From Rosa chinensis (lineage: Eukaryota > Streptophyta > Magnoliopsida > Rosales > Rosaceae), in assembly GCF_002994745.2 (NCBI RefSeq), contig NC_037092.1:1461501-1525500 (forward strand): a stretch of DNA of 64,000 nt, in the 5' to 3' direction. This document shows, piece by piece, positions 35,783 through 47,431 of the stretch (within the stretch, counting starts at the first letter, position 1; each line of letters starts with the position of its first letter). The notes beneath the pieces were generated by a model. It made no database searches, was not told where the DNA came from, and worked only from the letters and a program-made list of their open reading frames with translations. A program made the position numbers and the translations under genes.

Positions 35783-38700
35783 ACAAAATACATTGGGACC
35801 CTTTTAATAGCTGATGTTCATCTTTATTTACTTGCTGTGTGCCTGGAATTGTGCCTCTCTGTAATGGAGCCAGTAGTTAAAACTTGGAAGTTTGGGGTGG
35901 TGTTGTCCTCGCTGTAAATAAACCGTTAGCAACCTTATATCCAATGTTAGGCTTCCGAGTATTTTTTGTTTGTTTTTGTTTTCTGAGACTAGGTGCCCAA
36001 CCCCGATTCCTTTAAACGTTACAAACTAGACTAAGAAGCAATACAAAAGCAAACACGAGCTTCCCAACAACAGTCATGAGACTGGAAATGAAACGATCTC
36101 AAACCAATGTTTCACCAAAGTATTTACGATCCGGTTGTTGTCTTAGAAAACACATCAACTCGAAATTTAGGAGATGAGAACAATTATCCTACTCAACTCG
36201 AAATTTGCCGAAACTCGAAATTGCCGAAATAAAAAATGTGGACGGCAAAGCAAATTGAGCTCACCATAGCGATCATATAGGTTTCTAATCACAGATCTAA
36301 ACGAACTAAATAATATATTCCCCGTGACTTTTGCTGAGCTATATCAAGATTAGATGGAAAAGCACCCCACCCTGGCATCACCAAAATACCTCTTGGAAGT
36401 TAAAATGTAATTGCTTGAGCTGTTAATAAGTTTTCATTTCATTTCAGGATTTTTTTTTTTAATTATAGACAACAATGTAACTCCCCACCCTGATGTAGTG
36501 GCAGAATCATGATACAAAAGTGGAGTGAGCTAATCTAAGGTTGCTTATAAGATTTTTTATTTTTTTTATCGATAATGTTTCTAAAAATTTTAAGACACTA
36601 AGAATTAAATAAGGAATTTATAAAAATTCTATACATAAACATTTATAGAAAATTTACAAAGCAATGAAAGAAAATAGTAACCAAGAAGAAGGAAGGGAGA
36701 AAAAAAATAGGGGAAAGAACAATTGAAACAAGAGAATAAAATATTGTAAGCAAAGAAGAAATGGAGAAGAAAGTGAGAAAATAGAAAACCAGAAAAAGAG
36801 GCAGAAAACACAAAAAATTGGACAAGTGGGGGATCGAGCTTGTCATAGAAAGGTTATACATACAAGAACTTGGCCAACTGAACCAACTGCAACTCCGTGT
36901 AAAGGAAAGTACATATACTATATAAAACATACAAATAAATTTGGGTTGGGCTATAGCTCAAACAACCTCTAACGTGGTTCCGCCAGTGCCCTAATGTCAA
37001 TGAAATTTAAATTCATGACCTCCATAGTGTTAGTTAGGCTAGCTCACCCACCTTCATTTCAAGATTTACTACTCTAAGGTCCCATATGATCGATAATCAA
37101 ACATGATTAGTCTTGCAACCCAATTTTGGTCACATTAATGTCATAGCTTTGCTTAGGTCTGTCATCCAAGCTAGGAAACGCTTTGCTAGCTGTTGACATG
37201 AAGCAGAATTCGGACCAAAAAACATGAAGCAGAATATGATGAGTTAAAACGGGAGCGTAGTCCACCTCTAATTGTATATAATATATTAATTCCAAGCCAA
37301 ACTCAATAGTTTTAATAACCATTATCGCCTCCACTCTGACATATGGTGTTTCTAATCACAAATATTTCAAGCCAACTCAATAGCTTTAGTAAAGTCCGCT
37401 AAATCAGAGTTGGCATGGAAATATTAAGAGTCGGTGCCAAATCATCGATTGCTAAGCATCACGAGTTTTGCAGCCAAAATCTTCTTTCCAACAGAACTAA
37501 ATTCGGTCACATTAGTCGCATGCGCATATATCTTTGCCTACCTCTGTCAAACAAAGTTAGGAGAAACAGTAGTTTGTTGTTAGCATGAAGAAGAAGAAAA
37601 AGAACGTGATGCATGCGGGTCCGAAAAGCTTTGCCGAAAGCTGTCACGTACATGATAACTTGGATGAAGAGGTGAGAAAGGCAAGGAATAAGGTAGGTGG
37701 CATGTGAGGAAAGGGTCTTGAATCATTGGCTACTTTGCTTATTACAGGGGACACAGCAGAAGGAAAATGAAGCTATATATTATACAAAGTGCAGACGTAA
37801 GTCCAAAGCTCACAGCTAGCTTGGAGAGCCAACCGTCCAAAGCAAACTAGGGTAACTGCATATCCAACTCACTTACTGTAACGACCAAACAAGATTGGTT
37901 GGTGGGAGATAAGCTTGAGAATGTGAGTTGGATTGGTTTGGTGGCTTTTGGCGGCTCTTACAACAGATTCCCAACTCACTAATCACTATAGAGACAAACT
38001 TTTTGGCCTTTTAGGAGTGGGTTGTTATCCAACCCTTTGCTTATCTTATTCCCTTTTCTCTTCTTGCTTTGCTTAATTAGGTGTATAAAACCCTATAAAG
38101 AAGTCATCTCTTGGCAAGCTAATGTTCATGCATGTAGAAAAAAAGATAAAATACTTTGGCAAATTTGGAGTTTTTAATCTTCCGTTGTGTATCTTGTTAA
38201 CTTTTTGTGAATTCTGTTTCGATAATTAATTGATGAATGTAAATCTAACAATAGAGAATAATTAGCAAATAAACTTATTATAACTGTTTTATAGTTCTCC
38301 ATTATTGGTTATTGAGCATAATAAAATAAGAAATCATTTAACTATCTGAAAATATCTAAATCTTATACTACACCATAATTATGTGTAGATAAAACAAATC
38401 ATTAATTAATTAATTTCAAAAAATAGAAGTAGTTTTAAACTAAATCACAACTGGTTAGCTCACGTATGCTGCATGCTCATCTCAAGTCTAGCCCTAAATG
38501 CGTATTGGACAGCATGGTAGTAAAAAAGAAGAAGAAGAAGAAGAAGAAGAAGAAAATGGAGACTATAAACACTAATGAACTTCAATAATGCTAGTGGGTG
38601 AACTTAGACTATTGAAAGACCGAAGAGTCGCTAATATTTGAAGTCAATCGATCTACAATTAAACCTAATATAAATGGATCGGAATCAGAATATCCCATGA

Positions 38701-39087
38701 AGGTAATCCAATCCATTGTATCTACTAGCTTGTACAGTTGTACACTTGTACCAACTATGTACAGTTCATGCTTATTACCTCATTGTTGATCGAGTAAGGA
38801 CAAAGGTAAGTAGACTTTGTATACTTAATCCCAAGCTCATGAACACCGCAACATACTCCACCACATGCCATCACGTGGACAGCATAATCCATCCAATTAA
38901 CTTAATCATGTCTTTCCAATTCCCACCTAAATTAAGTAACCGCCGGCCAAAGTGAGTTTTTACCAGTTCCGTTTCCTCTCGCCACGTGGAATCCTCATAC
39001 GAGAGATAGAAAGACGACGGCGGCCGTCCATTGGTAAAAGGCCGAAAGGTTTTTCAAAAGGAGCTAAAGCCAACCATGCCCTACACC
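35783..39087. other. Intergenic region with simple repeats
   Basis: About 3.3 kb without a supported gene. It contains the phytepsin 3' UTR, AT-rich sequence, and a (GAA)n microsatellite at about 38528-38555. The last about 150 bases before 39088 are the kinase promoter. Open frames here are short and without motifs. Confidence 0.5.
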
Positions 39088-39098
39088 TCTATATATAT
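39088..39098 (+). promoter_or_regulatory. TATA box of the MAPKKK gene
   Basis: ctatatatatt about 77-87 bases before the ATG at 39175. A CACGTGG G-box/ABRE-like word lies upstream near 38983 and another near 38874; such elements are consistent with ABA or stress control, as reported for MAPKKK17/18 in Arabidopsis. Confidence 0.6.
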
Positions 39099-39174
39099 TC
39101 ACCTTCCACCAAACAAAACAGTCCATTCTTCCCTTCAACTTCAAAATCATCATCAACCAAATCTTCAGAGAAAA

Positions 39175-40443
39175 ATGAACTGGACCAGAGGCCGTACAAT
39201 CGGCGTTGGCTCCTCGGCCACCGTCTCTATAGCCAGGTCTTGTGATTCAGGGGAGGTTTTCGCGGTGAAATCAGCAAGTCTCTCACATTCTCACTCCCTT
39301 CAGGTGGAGCAAGAGCTTCTGTCCACTTTGAGCTGCGCTCAAATAGTGTCGTACAAGGGCTGCAACATCTCCACCGAAAACGGCGGCGTTCTCTACAATC
39401 TCTGCCTAGAGTACGCACCGGGCGGCACGCTTTCCGATGAAGTTCGAAGGCAAAGCGGGTCGTTAAGCGAGTCCACGATGAGATCCTACACGAGGCAGAT
39501 ACTATTGGGGATGCAGTACCTACATGCTAATGGAATTGTACATTGTGACATTAAGGGTCACAATATTTTGGTGACGGAAGAGGGCGCGAAGTTGGCGGAT
39601 TTGGGTTGTGCTCGACGCGTAAATGGTGATCATGGCTCCGCTACCATTAGTGGCACCCCTCTTTACTTGGCACCCGAGGCAGCGCGTGGAGAGCAACAAG
39701 GGTTCCCGGCCGATGTGTGGGCCCTAGGATGTACAATTATCGAGATGGCTACGGGGCAAGTCCCGTGGCCTAATGTTTCGGACCCGGTATCGGGTTTGTA
39801 CCGGATCGGGTTTTCGGGTGATGTGCCCGAGATTCCAAACTCTATGTCAAAGCAAGGTAGGGAATTTGTGAGCAAGTGTTTGAAGAGAGACCCATTGGAG
39901 AGGTGGTCAGCTAGTGAGCTGCTCAAGCATTCTTTTCTTCTCGAGGAAGAGGAATCCTATTGTTGGAATAGTCCCACAACTGTGTTGGATCATGGTTTGT
40001 GGGACTTGGAGGAGTTTGATGATATGGAATGGGAACAAAGTACCTGTTCAAATTCAGCTAGGGAAAGAATTAGAAGGTTGAGTGAAAGGAATGCCGATAC
40101 GACGTCGTTAGTCGGTGGAATGCTCAATTGGGCTTGTGATGGAGATTGGGTGACAGTGAGAAGCAACAAGGAGGTTAATATATTGCCAGAAGATGCCAAT
40201 CAAGATCATGAAGATGAGGCAACAAATACAAATTCTAGTGCTAGTAGTAATGGGTTGGGTTTGGGCACTTGTAATGGTAGTTTTAGTTGTAGGGATAGGA
40301 AGTATTGGCCTTTGAAGGCCTCAAATTCCAAATGTAGCAAAAATGTGTTCTGTATAAACCAAAACTTTGATAATGAGGAATTTTGGTTTTTTGTGCATGA
40401 CATACGTAATGTTGTCGATCTGTTTAAGGCCCTAGTTAATTAA
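39175..40443 (+). CDS. MAP kinase kinase kinase, MAPKKK17/18-like, intronless
   Basis: 422 residues. Start chosen at MNWTRG because this is the conserved N-terminus of the group and lies just after the TATA box; the frame is open farther upstream but that part includes the TATA box. Kinase domain residues about 3-265: glycine loop GVGSSATVSIA, lysine in FAVKSA, catalytic loop VHCDIKGHN (HCD in place of HRD, usual for the group), activation-loop start ADLGCA (DLG in place of DFG), GTPLYLAPEA and DVWALGC. The C-terminal about 150 residues are acidic and Ser/Asn-rich and lack a known domain. In Arabidopsis this group acts in ABA-induced MAPKKK17/18-MKK3-MPK signalling; that role here is by homology only. 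Confidence 0.92.
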   Translation: MNWTRGRTIGVGSSATVSIARSCDSGEVFAVKSASLSHSHSLQVEQELLSTLSCAQIVSYKGCNISTENGGVLYNLCLEYAPGGTLSDEVRRQSGSLSESTMRSYTRQILLGMQYLHANGIVHCDIKGHNILVTEEGAKLADLGCARRVNGDHGSATISGTPLYLAPEAARGEQQGFPADVWALGCTIIEMATGQVPWPNVSDPVSGLYRIGFSGDVPEIPNSMSKQGREFVSKCLKRDPLERWSASELLKHSFLLEEEESYCWNSPTTVLDHGLWDLEEFDDMEWEQSTCSNSARERIRRLSERNADTTSLVGGMLNWACDGDWVTVRSNKEVNILPEDANQDHEDEATNTNSSASSNGLGLGTCNGSFSCRDRKYWPLKASNSKCSKNVFCINQNFDNEEFWFFVHDIRNVVDLFKALVN

Positions 40444-40486
40444 TAGGCAAAGCAATCAAAATAGCTAAATCCGAAAATTGTATAGT

Positions 40487-40725
40487 AGAGCATCTCTAAC
40501 AGTAAAAGCTTTTCCTCCAGCAGAGTTAGCTAAACTAAAAAAATTGAACGTGGAGTGTTTAGCTTTTTGTTATTTTCTCTCTCCTCCCTAGCTAAATTTA
40601 GCTAGAGATTTTAGCAAAAGCCAAATTTGACTTTCATATACCTATTCTGCTGGAGTTCTAAACTATCTCAAATTAGTCAAATTTATAACTTTTTGTTGAA
40701 ATAGCTAGTCTGTTGGAGATGCCCT
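40487..40725. mobile_element. MITE with 16-bp terminal inverted repeats
   Basis: The left end AGAGCATCTCTAACAG and the reverse complement of the right end AGGGCATCTCCAACAG match at 14 of 16. The element is 239 bp, AT-rich, non-coding, and begins about 44 bases after the kinase stop codon, so it probably lies in the 3' UTR. No clear target duplication was seen. Confidence 0.7.
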
Positions 40726-41688
40726 TATCATGTCTTATATATCACTTCCACATCTTAATAAGGAGCACATGTTAATAAGGAGCAATAAACACCAAAAACC
40801 CACACACTCACACTCTTTATATTAAAGATAAATAAATTAATTAACCATAAGCAACTAACGATACAGATTAATATAGCTTAAAATATGAAAGTTATACCTA
40901 GTATGCAAGGCTAAGGGACATGTCAATGCAAGTGAGGCCAATGGACACACGCATGCAAGTGAGTTGAGTGAAATCCTAAAATGATGTCACAAACCCATTA
41001 GAACAGAGCCCGAAACTGTGTCAAAAGAAAAATAAAGTCTACAACCATTATTTCTCACCCAAAATGCGACACGCGTTCTTTCAGCTAAAATCGCATGTTC
41101 TTATTTTTTCAATCCCAACTTATATATGATTTTAAATAATTTTTGGAGTGACGGGACTCAAAAAACCTGACCTGATTTTTATTTATGATTTCCGAAATTT
41201 GAAACTTTGGAAAACCTAATTAAAAATGAGTTGAGATTTTAGTGTTCCGTCAAGAAGCTTTTAAAAATCATGTTTTACCAATGATGGACTTATGATGCAA
41301 GAGAAATTTAAGAAAAAAAATGTTGATAAGGTATGAGATGTTTCGGGATGTTAATTAGTTGTGCCCCAAGGACACTTCAAAATGTGCCAAACGATGTCTA
41401 GCATTTTTTCTTGAAATTTTTCGGTGCCATAATTTTATTATTGGTGGAGCATGATGTCTAGAATTCATAGAAATGCAAGAATTTCGATCTATTTGTTTTT
41501 TTAATGATTTTTCAGAGTTAAAAATCAATAAAATCATAATAATAATAAATTGCGCTCGAGACTCTCGAGATCCACTTTACTCTCCTTTTCTACTTTGTGG
41601 ATTTCTTTTTTCTTTTCCAATACAATTTTTCTGAAGTTTATATGGTTACCAGGTAAAATGATAGTATATTTCATAATGTTAGTCTAAA
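40726..41688. other. Intergenic region
   Basis: AT-rich sequence without genes or recognised repeats. It ends in ataatgttagtctaaa (41673-41688), which is the left target duplication of the SINE that follows. Confidence 0.5.
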
Positions 41689-41884
41689 AACCACTGCAAG
41701 TGGCATAGTGGTTCTTGCCTAGTTGGGTGTGCTCCCCAACCTAGGTTAGAACCCCGCTGCCAAAGTGGCGAGGTACTGTGCTGGAAAGCATAGTTGGAAC
41801 ATTTCATATGCGCCGAAGAGATTTATCTTGGGCCTAAGAAGCCTTTTGGTTCCCCTTAACAAAGTCAAAAAAAAAATAATAATA
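41689..41884 (+). mobile_element. tRNA-derived SINE with 16-bp target duplication
   Basis: The 196-bp body starts with an A box (tggcatagtgg at about 41701) and a B box (ggttagaacccc at about 41744) and ends in an A-rich, (aat)n tail. The flanks ataatgttagtctaaa (41673-41688) and ataatgttagcctaaa (41885-41900) differ at one base, typical of LINE-driven insertion. It lies just downstream of gene A of the coiled-coil array. Confidence 0.88.
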
Positions 41885-41934
41885 ATAATGTTAGCCTAAA
41901 GGAAAGGGACATGTTATATTTTCAATTCCATTAG

Positions 41935-43080
41935 TTAAGACAAAGAATTACATGATTTCCTCTTGCTAGCTAAATGTGACAATCTCCAGTTCAAGGACAT
42001 CACTTGATTTCTTAACATTTTGTTTTCCTTAATTAAACGATTACATTCGAGAAGAAAACCTTCACTTCGAGCAATCCTTTCCGCTTCTGCAGCATTAACA
42101 GCGTCTTTTGTCCTTCTCTCGTACTCATTTTCAAGCTGTAGTCTCATATCCGATGACTGCAACCGGTTCCTTAAAGTGTAGTTTTCTGCAAGTACCCGAT
42201 CATACTCGAGACAAAACTCTACAAATTGTTTCTTTAGAGAAAGAATGTTGTCTTCTGCAGCATTAAGGTCTTTGGTTTCAATCTTGACTTCATACTCAAG
42301 CTGTTTGAGTCTTGAGTGCCACAACTGCAATTGGATGTCTTTTTTCTCAAGAAAAAGAAAGTACTCTTGTTTAAGGATTTTGATATACCGGTATAGTCTT
42401 TGTGTCATATGAAAAAGGACTAGGAAAAACCCTGCAAGTTGGACAACTCAAATGGGTTAGCAAATCAGTACGTGCTATAAAAAAGAACAAATCAGATAGC
42501 AAAGTACTATCAGATACAAACTAAAAATAAAATTTAACCGATCTATGAACCATGAACCTAGGTAAGAACTCCTCCAATTCCTAACCGGCCTACTCCAGTT
42601 TCGAAAAATGAGAATCCATAGTATATATTAATTAAACAACTGAACAAACCTCTATAGGTAGCTTCACCTTCAAAGGTAGAATTTTATCGTCCATAATTTT
42701 CCAGAACAATCCAAGCATGTACTCTTTAATCAAATATCACAAGAAAAAAGAAAAGGGAAAAAAAGGACGATGAAACAACAGCTAGTACACCCTAAAAAAT
42801 CATGCATGGAGACAATCACAAATCAAAATCCCTGTAAGAAAATTAAAGAAAACGTACGAACTACAGAACTCAAAGTAAACCAATTGAATAGAACATTACC
42901 TATGAGAAGTAAATCAAAAACGTAGTTCCTAGCCCTAGCCTTGTCCATGATCCTAACAAATTGCACCAAGAAGACCATTCTGGCCTGATTCTTCACAAAC
43001 TTGGAGGGGGTCTTGGACAATATTCTCACCGTTACAATGAGAGTTAAGAATATGAGAGAAGAAAGCAGCAGATCACTCAT
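41935..43080 (-). CDS. Array gene A: BAP31-like membrane plus coiled-coil protein
   Basis: Model of two exons on the minus strand: 43080-42900 and 42431-41935, total 678 nt, 225 residues. Residues about 3-20 are hydrophobic (LLLSSLIFLTLIVTV), about 32-44 moderately so, and about 51-68 form a further segment created across the intron (FDLLLIGFFLVLFHM), followed by RLYRYIKILK. The rest is coiled coil, with LRNRLQSS and LRNQVMSLNWRLSH. Three N-terminal membrane segments followed by a charged coiled coil is the plan of BAP31/BAP29, ER membrane proteins in export and quality control. That link rests on layout and the R-[LI]-x-x-Y-I-like motif only. It is the first of four paralogues that share the intron position, the M-[SN]-D start and the Asn-Gln-Leu repeats. 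Confidence 0.7.
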
Positions 43081-43196
43081 TATTATTATTCTTTGGGTGT
43101 GGAAGTTGAAAGCTTCAGAAAGCAGATCGGTGCTAGGTTAAAGGTCGGGAAAGGAATATAATTATGGAAAAGAAACACACGTATTACTCTTTCCCC

Positions 43197-43210
43197 TTCC
43201 CCGCGAAAAG
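43197..43210 (-). promoter_or_regulatory. E2F-like site upstream of gene A
   Basis: TTCCCCGCGAAAAG (plus-strand reading) contains a CCCGCGAAAA core, close to the E2F consensus TTTSSCGC. It is about 120 bases upstream of the gene A ATG. The following words aatggagtgctgactg and gctagctttgggc recur upstream of paralogues C and B, so the block is conserved across the array. Confidence 0.55.
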
Positions 43211-43272
43211 AATGGAGTGCTGACTGAGCCTGCTGCTAGCTTTGGGCCTCTCTCGATTTGGGCTGGCTTGCC

Positions 43273-44180
43273 ATTTTTTTTTTGAGAAGAACAGAAAATT
43301 CATTAATTCAAAAGATTACAACCAGCGGTTACAGATACCATGAGTCGATATGGGCTCAACTATAACCACAATCACCATTTCTTCCGGGCTACAGACGATG
43401 AACCTATCCCAGGAGTCCCGATACATCCTTAGTGCCCACCTCAAGAAGAGACTATCCCCTTCCAACTCCATATACCAAAACCGCCAGTATATGAGTAGGG
43501 GCATCTCCCCATTACATTGACAACAAGAAAACATCGACATTAAAACAACTAGTCCCTGGATATGACACCATAACAATGGCACAACCATGAAACCAAGACA
43601 GACAAACCCTCACTCAAATGATAAAGGACTTATTAGACCTAACCAAAAACCAAACGTTAAAAACCTAACAAAGAAAAGTAATAGATTGCCGCGAACCGTT
43701 TTCCTGTCCCTCATATTCAACTCCAGCATCCCGGAAACCGCCATATGAAGTCAGAAACCTGCAAGGTTGGCTATCTCGAAACCAGCTGCTTGTATGCCCA
43801 ACGAGAACACCAAACCACGCTGCTCCAACAATTTCGTTACAGCCGACCACCGAGCAACATACGACTTTGTGGTTGACTCCAAGTCTTGGAACTCAGGTCG
43901 ACAATGCCGTCCCCCACCGGCGTCGAGCCCCTGCGCATCTGCACTGCAGCCCCGCTCCACCATTGAACCGGTTTGAGAGAAAGAGAAAACCAGATACTGC
44001 AGCCATAAAACCGGACCACCAACTTTCGCCAACCAAACACCATCCCATCCGGCCACACCCATCATATACCGACGAGACTGGAAGCTGACGTCAGTGAGAG
44101 GGCGGCCCCCGGACAGGCACCGAAAACCCTTTTATTCCCAACCCTAATCTCCCCTGTTTTTACAGAGTTTCACATATATG
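43273..44180 (-). mobile_element. LINE-like retroposon with 13-bp target duplication, upstream of gene A
   Basis: A 908-bp insertion bounded by gggctggcttgcc at 43260-43272 and 44181-44193. The T run at the left is the reversed poly(A) tail, so the element points leftward. Its minus strand holds fragments of open frames but no reverse transcriptase motif. It is either a 5'-truncated or a non-autonomous relative of plant L1 elements. Confidence 0.85.
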
Positions 44181-44393
44181 GGGCTGGCTTGCCTTTTGTC
44201 AGAGACTTCTGTTTGAGAATTTATGATCAAATTGTTCAATTTGAGAGGTCGTTATTCGAATCCATTTCGATACTCGTTACGGAAAGTATACGTACAATTT
44301 TGGTAAGACGCCTTTCTAGCTGCTATGAAAAAGAAATATAAAATGATATATTTGTAATTGTATTTGAAGTTGTAAGCTAATTGATAACAGCTA

Positions 44394-44566
44394 GAGTGAC
44401 CCAAGTAGGCAATGTCCTTATTTTTCCATGTGGGATCTATAATGTCAACATGCTCCCACACATTGTGGTGAATTTTCAATCCATATACATGGACAACTTA
44501 TATTGGATGACGTGGAACCCATTGTTCGTAAGACATGCATACATGGGATAACCCGCTCTGATACTA
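44394..44566 (-). mobile_element. TRIM relic related to the element at 17053-17416
   Basis: Shares catgtgggat..., a block equivalent to gtgtggcgaattttcaa (here tgtggtgaattttcaat), ggatgacgtggaaccc, and a reversed primer site cgctctgatac. LTR ends and target duplications are no longer recognisable. Confidence 0.65.
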
Positions 44567-44939
44567 ACTAAACCAAATTGATGAGATTTGCTAAGCACAA
44601 ATTCATTACAAAAGGAATTAAAGGAAATCTTTGAACCCGTCGAAGAACCTAAACGACCTAAAATAGACAACGAAGGATGACTAAGCGGTTGTGCAAGAGA
44701 GATGAGTGGACAGTGGCTAAGGCATGAGGGACAGTGGTGGAGGAAATGTTGGACAAGTGAAACAGATAGAGATCATCTTTACATGGGCCCCGAAACAAAA
44801 TGGCCGATACGTAAGCAATAGATTTAATAAAAGTTAGGAGCAAAAAGAAAGAAGACATGATTATCTTTAGTGAAGCGAGCAACAGAGAGATAGAAGATTT
44901 TTGTGAATCTAAGGACTGCAAAAAGTATTGAGTAGAGAA

Positions 44940-45365
44940 AAGTGAGAGTTGCCCAAAGAAAGGGGAAGGTTACCATATGGGAAATTGGCATTGAGTCCAT
45001 TACCCATATAAACATTAGGTTGATAATTGTAAAGAGGCATAGAGGTCGTCTGATGTGTGGCGCCGGTGTCTGGCTACCAATGTGGGGCATTGAGCCTGCC
45101 CATGTTGATTTGAATGGTAGTTAGAGCACCATTGAGGTGCTGGGCTGGGCCTAAAAGGCCTTGTGGACAAGTGGGCCGTAGTCCCCAAACAGGCTGCTGC
45201 TGTGGATACAAATTTTGCTGTTGAAAGGAAGGCGCTTGTGAGTGATTCTGGGACCGATTTTGATGACAGCGATTTCTACCACCACCGGAGCTAGGAATTT
45301 CAACCACTATTATAAGAGTTCCGAGCCTCGGAACGGTTCTCACGATAATCACGACGGCCATTAGT
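44940..45365 (-). pseudogene. Copia gag-protease relic
   Basis: On the minus strand a Gln/Asn/Pro-rich stretch (SFQQQNLYPQQQPVW) is followed by a stop codon and then PDTGATHQTT, the D-[ST]-G-A motif of copia proteases, and YMGNG. A stop codon directly before the catalytic motif and the absence of flanking gag or integrase show that it is a fragment. It belongs to a different copia family from the two elements annotated elsewhere. Confidence 0.75.
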
Positions 45366-45647
45366 GTCCATCCATGTTTAATATCATTGAGTGATAATTT
45401 TGTCCAAACAATTTACCATAACAAGAAGGTGACTAGTACAGATTCAAAAGCAATTTAATTATGAACAAAACATACCAAATGTTTCAAGAAAATACCTAGT
45501 ACTTGAAGAAAAAAACATTCACATGTAGCTGGCATAAGTTAGAAACTATGATATATAGAAAAAGAAAAAAAATAAGTGAAACACTAAATCTCAGAAGGTG
45601 CAATTGTCACCCAATATCAAAGGTAAATTTCTTCAATAATTGTATCC

Positions 45648-46995
45648 CTAATCTGTATCTGCAGATGTGACCATCTCCCAATCCAATTGGTTTTTCAAAT
45701 TTTTGTTCTCCTTCAGTAAACGATCATAGTCAAGAACGATCATAGTCAATATCAAGGTTACTTTCTTAACCATAGTAGCATTGGTTTCTGCAGCATTAAC
45801 TTGTTCTGTCATTGTCCCAACTTCAGATCCCAACTGGTTGTTTTCCTGAAGTAAACGATCTTTATCGAGAGCCAATTCTTCAGATAGTTCCTTTAGATTT
45901 TTGGCTCTTCTTTCCAATGACTGCAACTGATTCCTTAAAATTGGGTTTTCCTCAAGTAAACGATCATTATCAAGAGCCAATTCTCCACATAGTTCCTTTA
46001 GATTTTTGGCTCTTCTTTCCAGTGACTGCAACTGATTACGAAGTTGTTTAATATAGATATACAGTTCTTCCATCTTCGAAACAAAGATACAGAATAGCAC
46101 TGCAAGTGGGCAACACAAAATCAATGAGTCTAAGTAATATCATATACAAGAAGAATACTAGCAACTTTCTTTAGTAGCTTTCCAAATCTTTTTCTGAATC
46201 AACAATGTATAGTTTCTCAATCAAAGCTGTTGTTATTATAGATACCAAGATTAAGATAATTGAGTCATAAAGTGATAAAACAATTACTTTTAACCTATTT
46301 TTGAACATTATGCATCCATTTATAATAGTTCAAAAATTGTTTGGAATTGTAATACTACGGAAAGAATTAGTTGATACCATTCTTGTGGAAGTAAACTGAA
46401 AACGTACCATATTCAATAGATCAATTAATCAACATGAAATAAAACAAAAAAGTACAGTTTTAACTCACTTAAGCCATGAGTACGTTTAGCTTTCACAATT
46501 AATCAAAATCCATAGTCTACCTATTTAATTAGTTCAAAAACCTTTGAACAACTACAACCTAACATCGAAGTTTTGCTAGAAACCCTAAAATCGAAGTTGT
46601 TATTCACACAGTACAAGGAACAATTAATAAGAACCAGGTGTTTGCGCTATGTATCCCTTAGAGTATGCTAGTGTAATCTAAACTTCAAAAATTAAAAAGA
46701 AAACTGAGAGTTTGTCTAGCTAGTACGTTAACTTAAAATCGTAAAAAGTTTCATTCTTAGCTAAGAAAAGTTTACCCATGAGAAGTATATCAAGAAGAGC
46801 AGTGTCAAATATGAGCTTGAAAGATGCCGTATATAAAAATATAAAGTCCGACGAGAAGAGAAGTCTGGCGTCGTTACCAACCACCACCTTTTTCGACCGG
46901 GTTTTTATGCACAACCGCACCCGCATCAGAGATGAAAATAGGAGAGAAAGCAGCCACAGATCGTTCATTATCACTATGAAAACTGAAGGCTCCAT
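45648..46995 (-). CDS. Array gene B: BAP31-like membrane plus coiled-coil protein
   Basis: Model of two exons on the minus strand: 46995-46776 and 46099-45648, giving 223 residues; starting at the second Met (46968, MNDLW, matching gene A) gives 214. The N-terminal part is hydrophobic (LWLLSLLFSSLM and, across the intron, LLDILLMVLFCIFV) and is followed by MEELYIYIKQL, equivalent to RLYRYIKIL of gene A. The coiled coil contains a perfectly spaced 105-nt (35-residue) tandem duplication, each unit reading RNQLQSLERRAKNLKEL before diverging slightly. It shares the phase-1 intron with genes A and C. No reading-frame damage is seen. Confidence 0.7.
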
Positions 46996-47271
46996 AATAA
47001 GAAAATATATGTATGTTAGGGTTTCTCGTTAAAGGATCGATGGAGTCAATGAATTAGTTAATATTGCAACAACGCTTCAAGGACGAGAGAGGGAATGTAT
47101 GTTAGGGTTCACTATTACACGAAGAATTAGTCGTGTATATAATTAATTAATTATAAAGATGTACTTCCTTGACGGATAAGTATATAAATTGAGCGTCAGT
47201 TAGAATCGGAATTCGAAGATGATCGAAAAGGATTAGACGTGAATGAATGAAATTGTTTCCTAGTAGTTCCC

Positions 47272-47284
47272 TTTCCCGCGAAAA
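47272..47284 (-). promoter_or_regulatory. E2F-type site upstream of gene B
   Basis: TTTCCCGCGAAAA is a palindromic E2F consensus about 280-300 bases upstream of the start. It is followed by ataatggaactg and gctagctttgggc, matching the block upstream of gene A. The copia element inserts about 150 bases farther upstream. Confidence 0.6.
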
Positions 47285-47431
47285 TAATGGAACTGCATGC
47301 TAGCTTTGGGCTTAATTTGTGGATTGGGGCTCCTGATCTGTCGGTTGGGGTTTTAGGTTTTCAACATTGGAGGCTTTTTCTAAGTTCATTTGAAGGGATT
47401 GCAACTCGTCTCGAAGATCCAAATTATTCAA

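Noticed and set aside
39031..39174. N-terminal extension of the MAPKKK frame
   Set aside because: The extension contains the TATA box and lacks family similarity; the conserved start MNWTRG lies at 39175.
45812..46051. Plus-strand open frame with internal repeats
   Set aside because: Antisense shadow of the 105-bp duplication in gene B.
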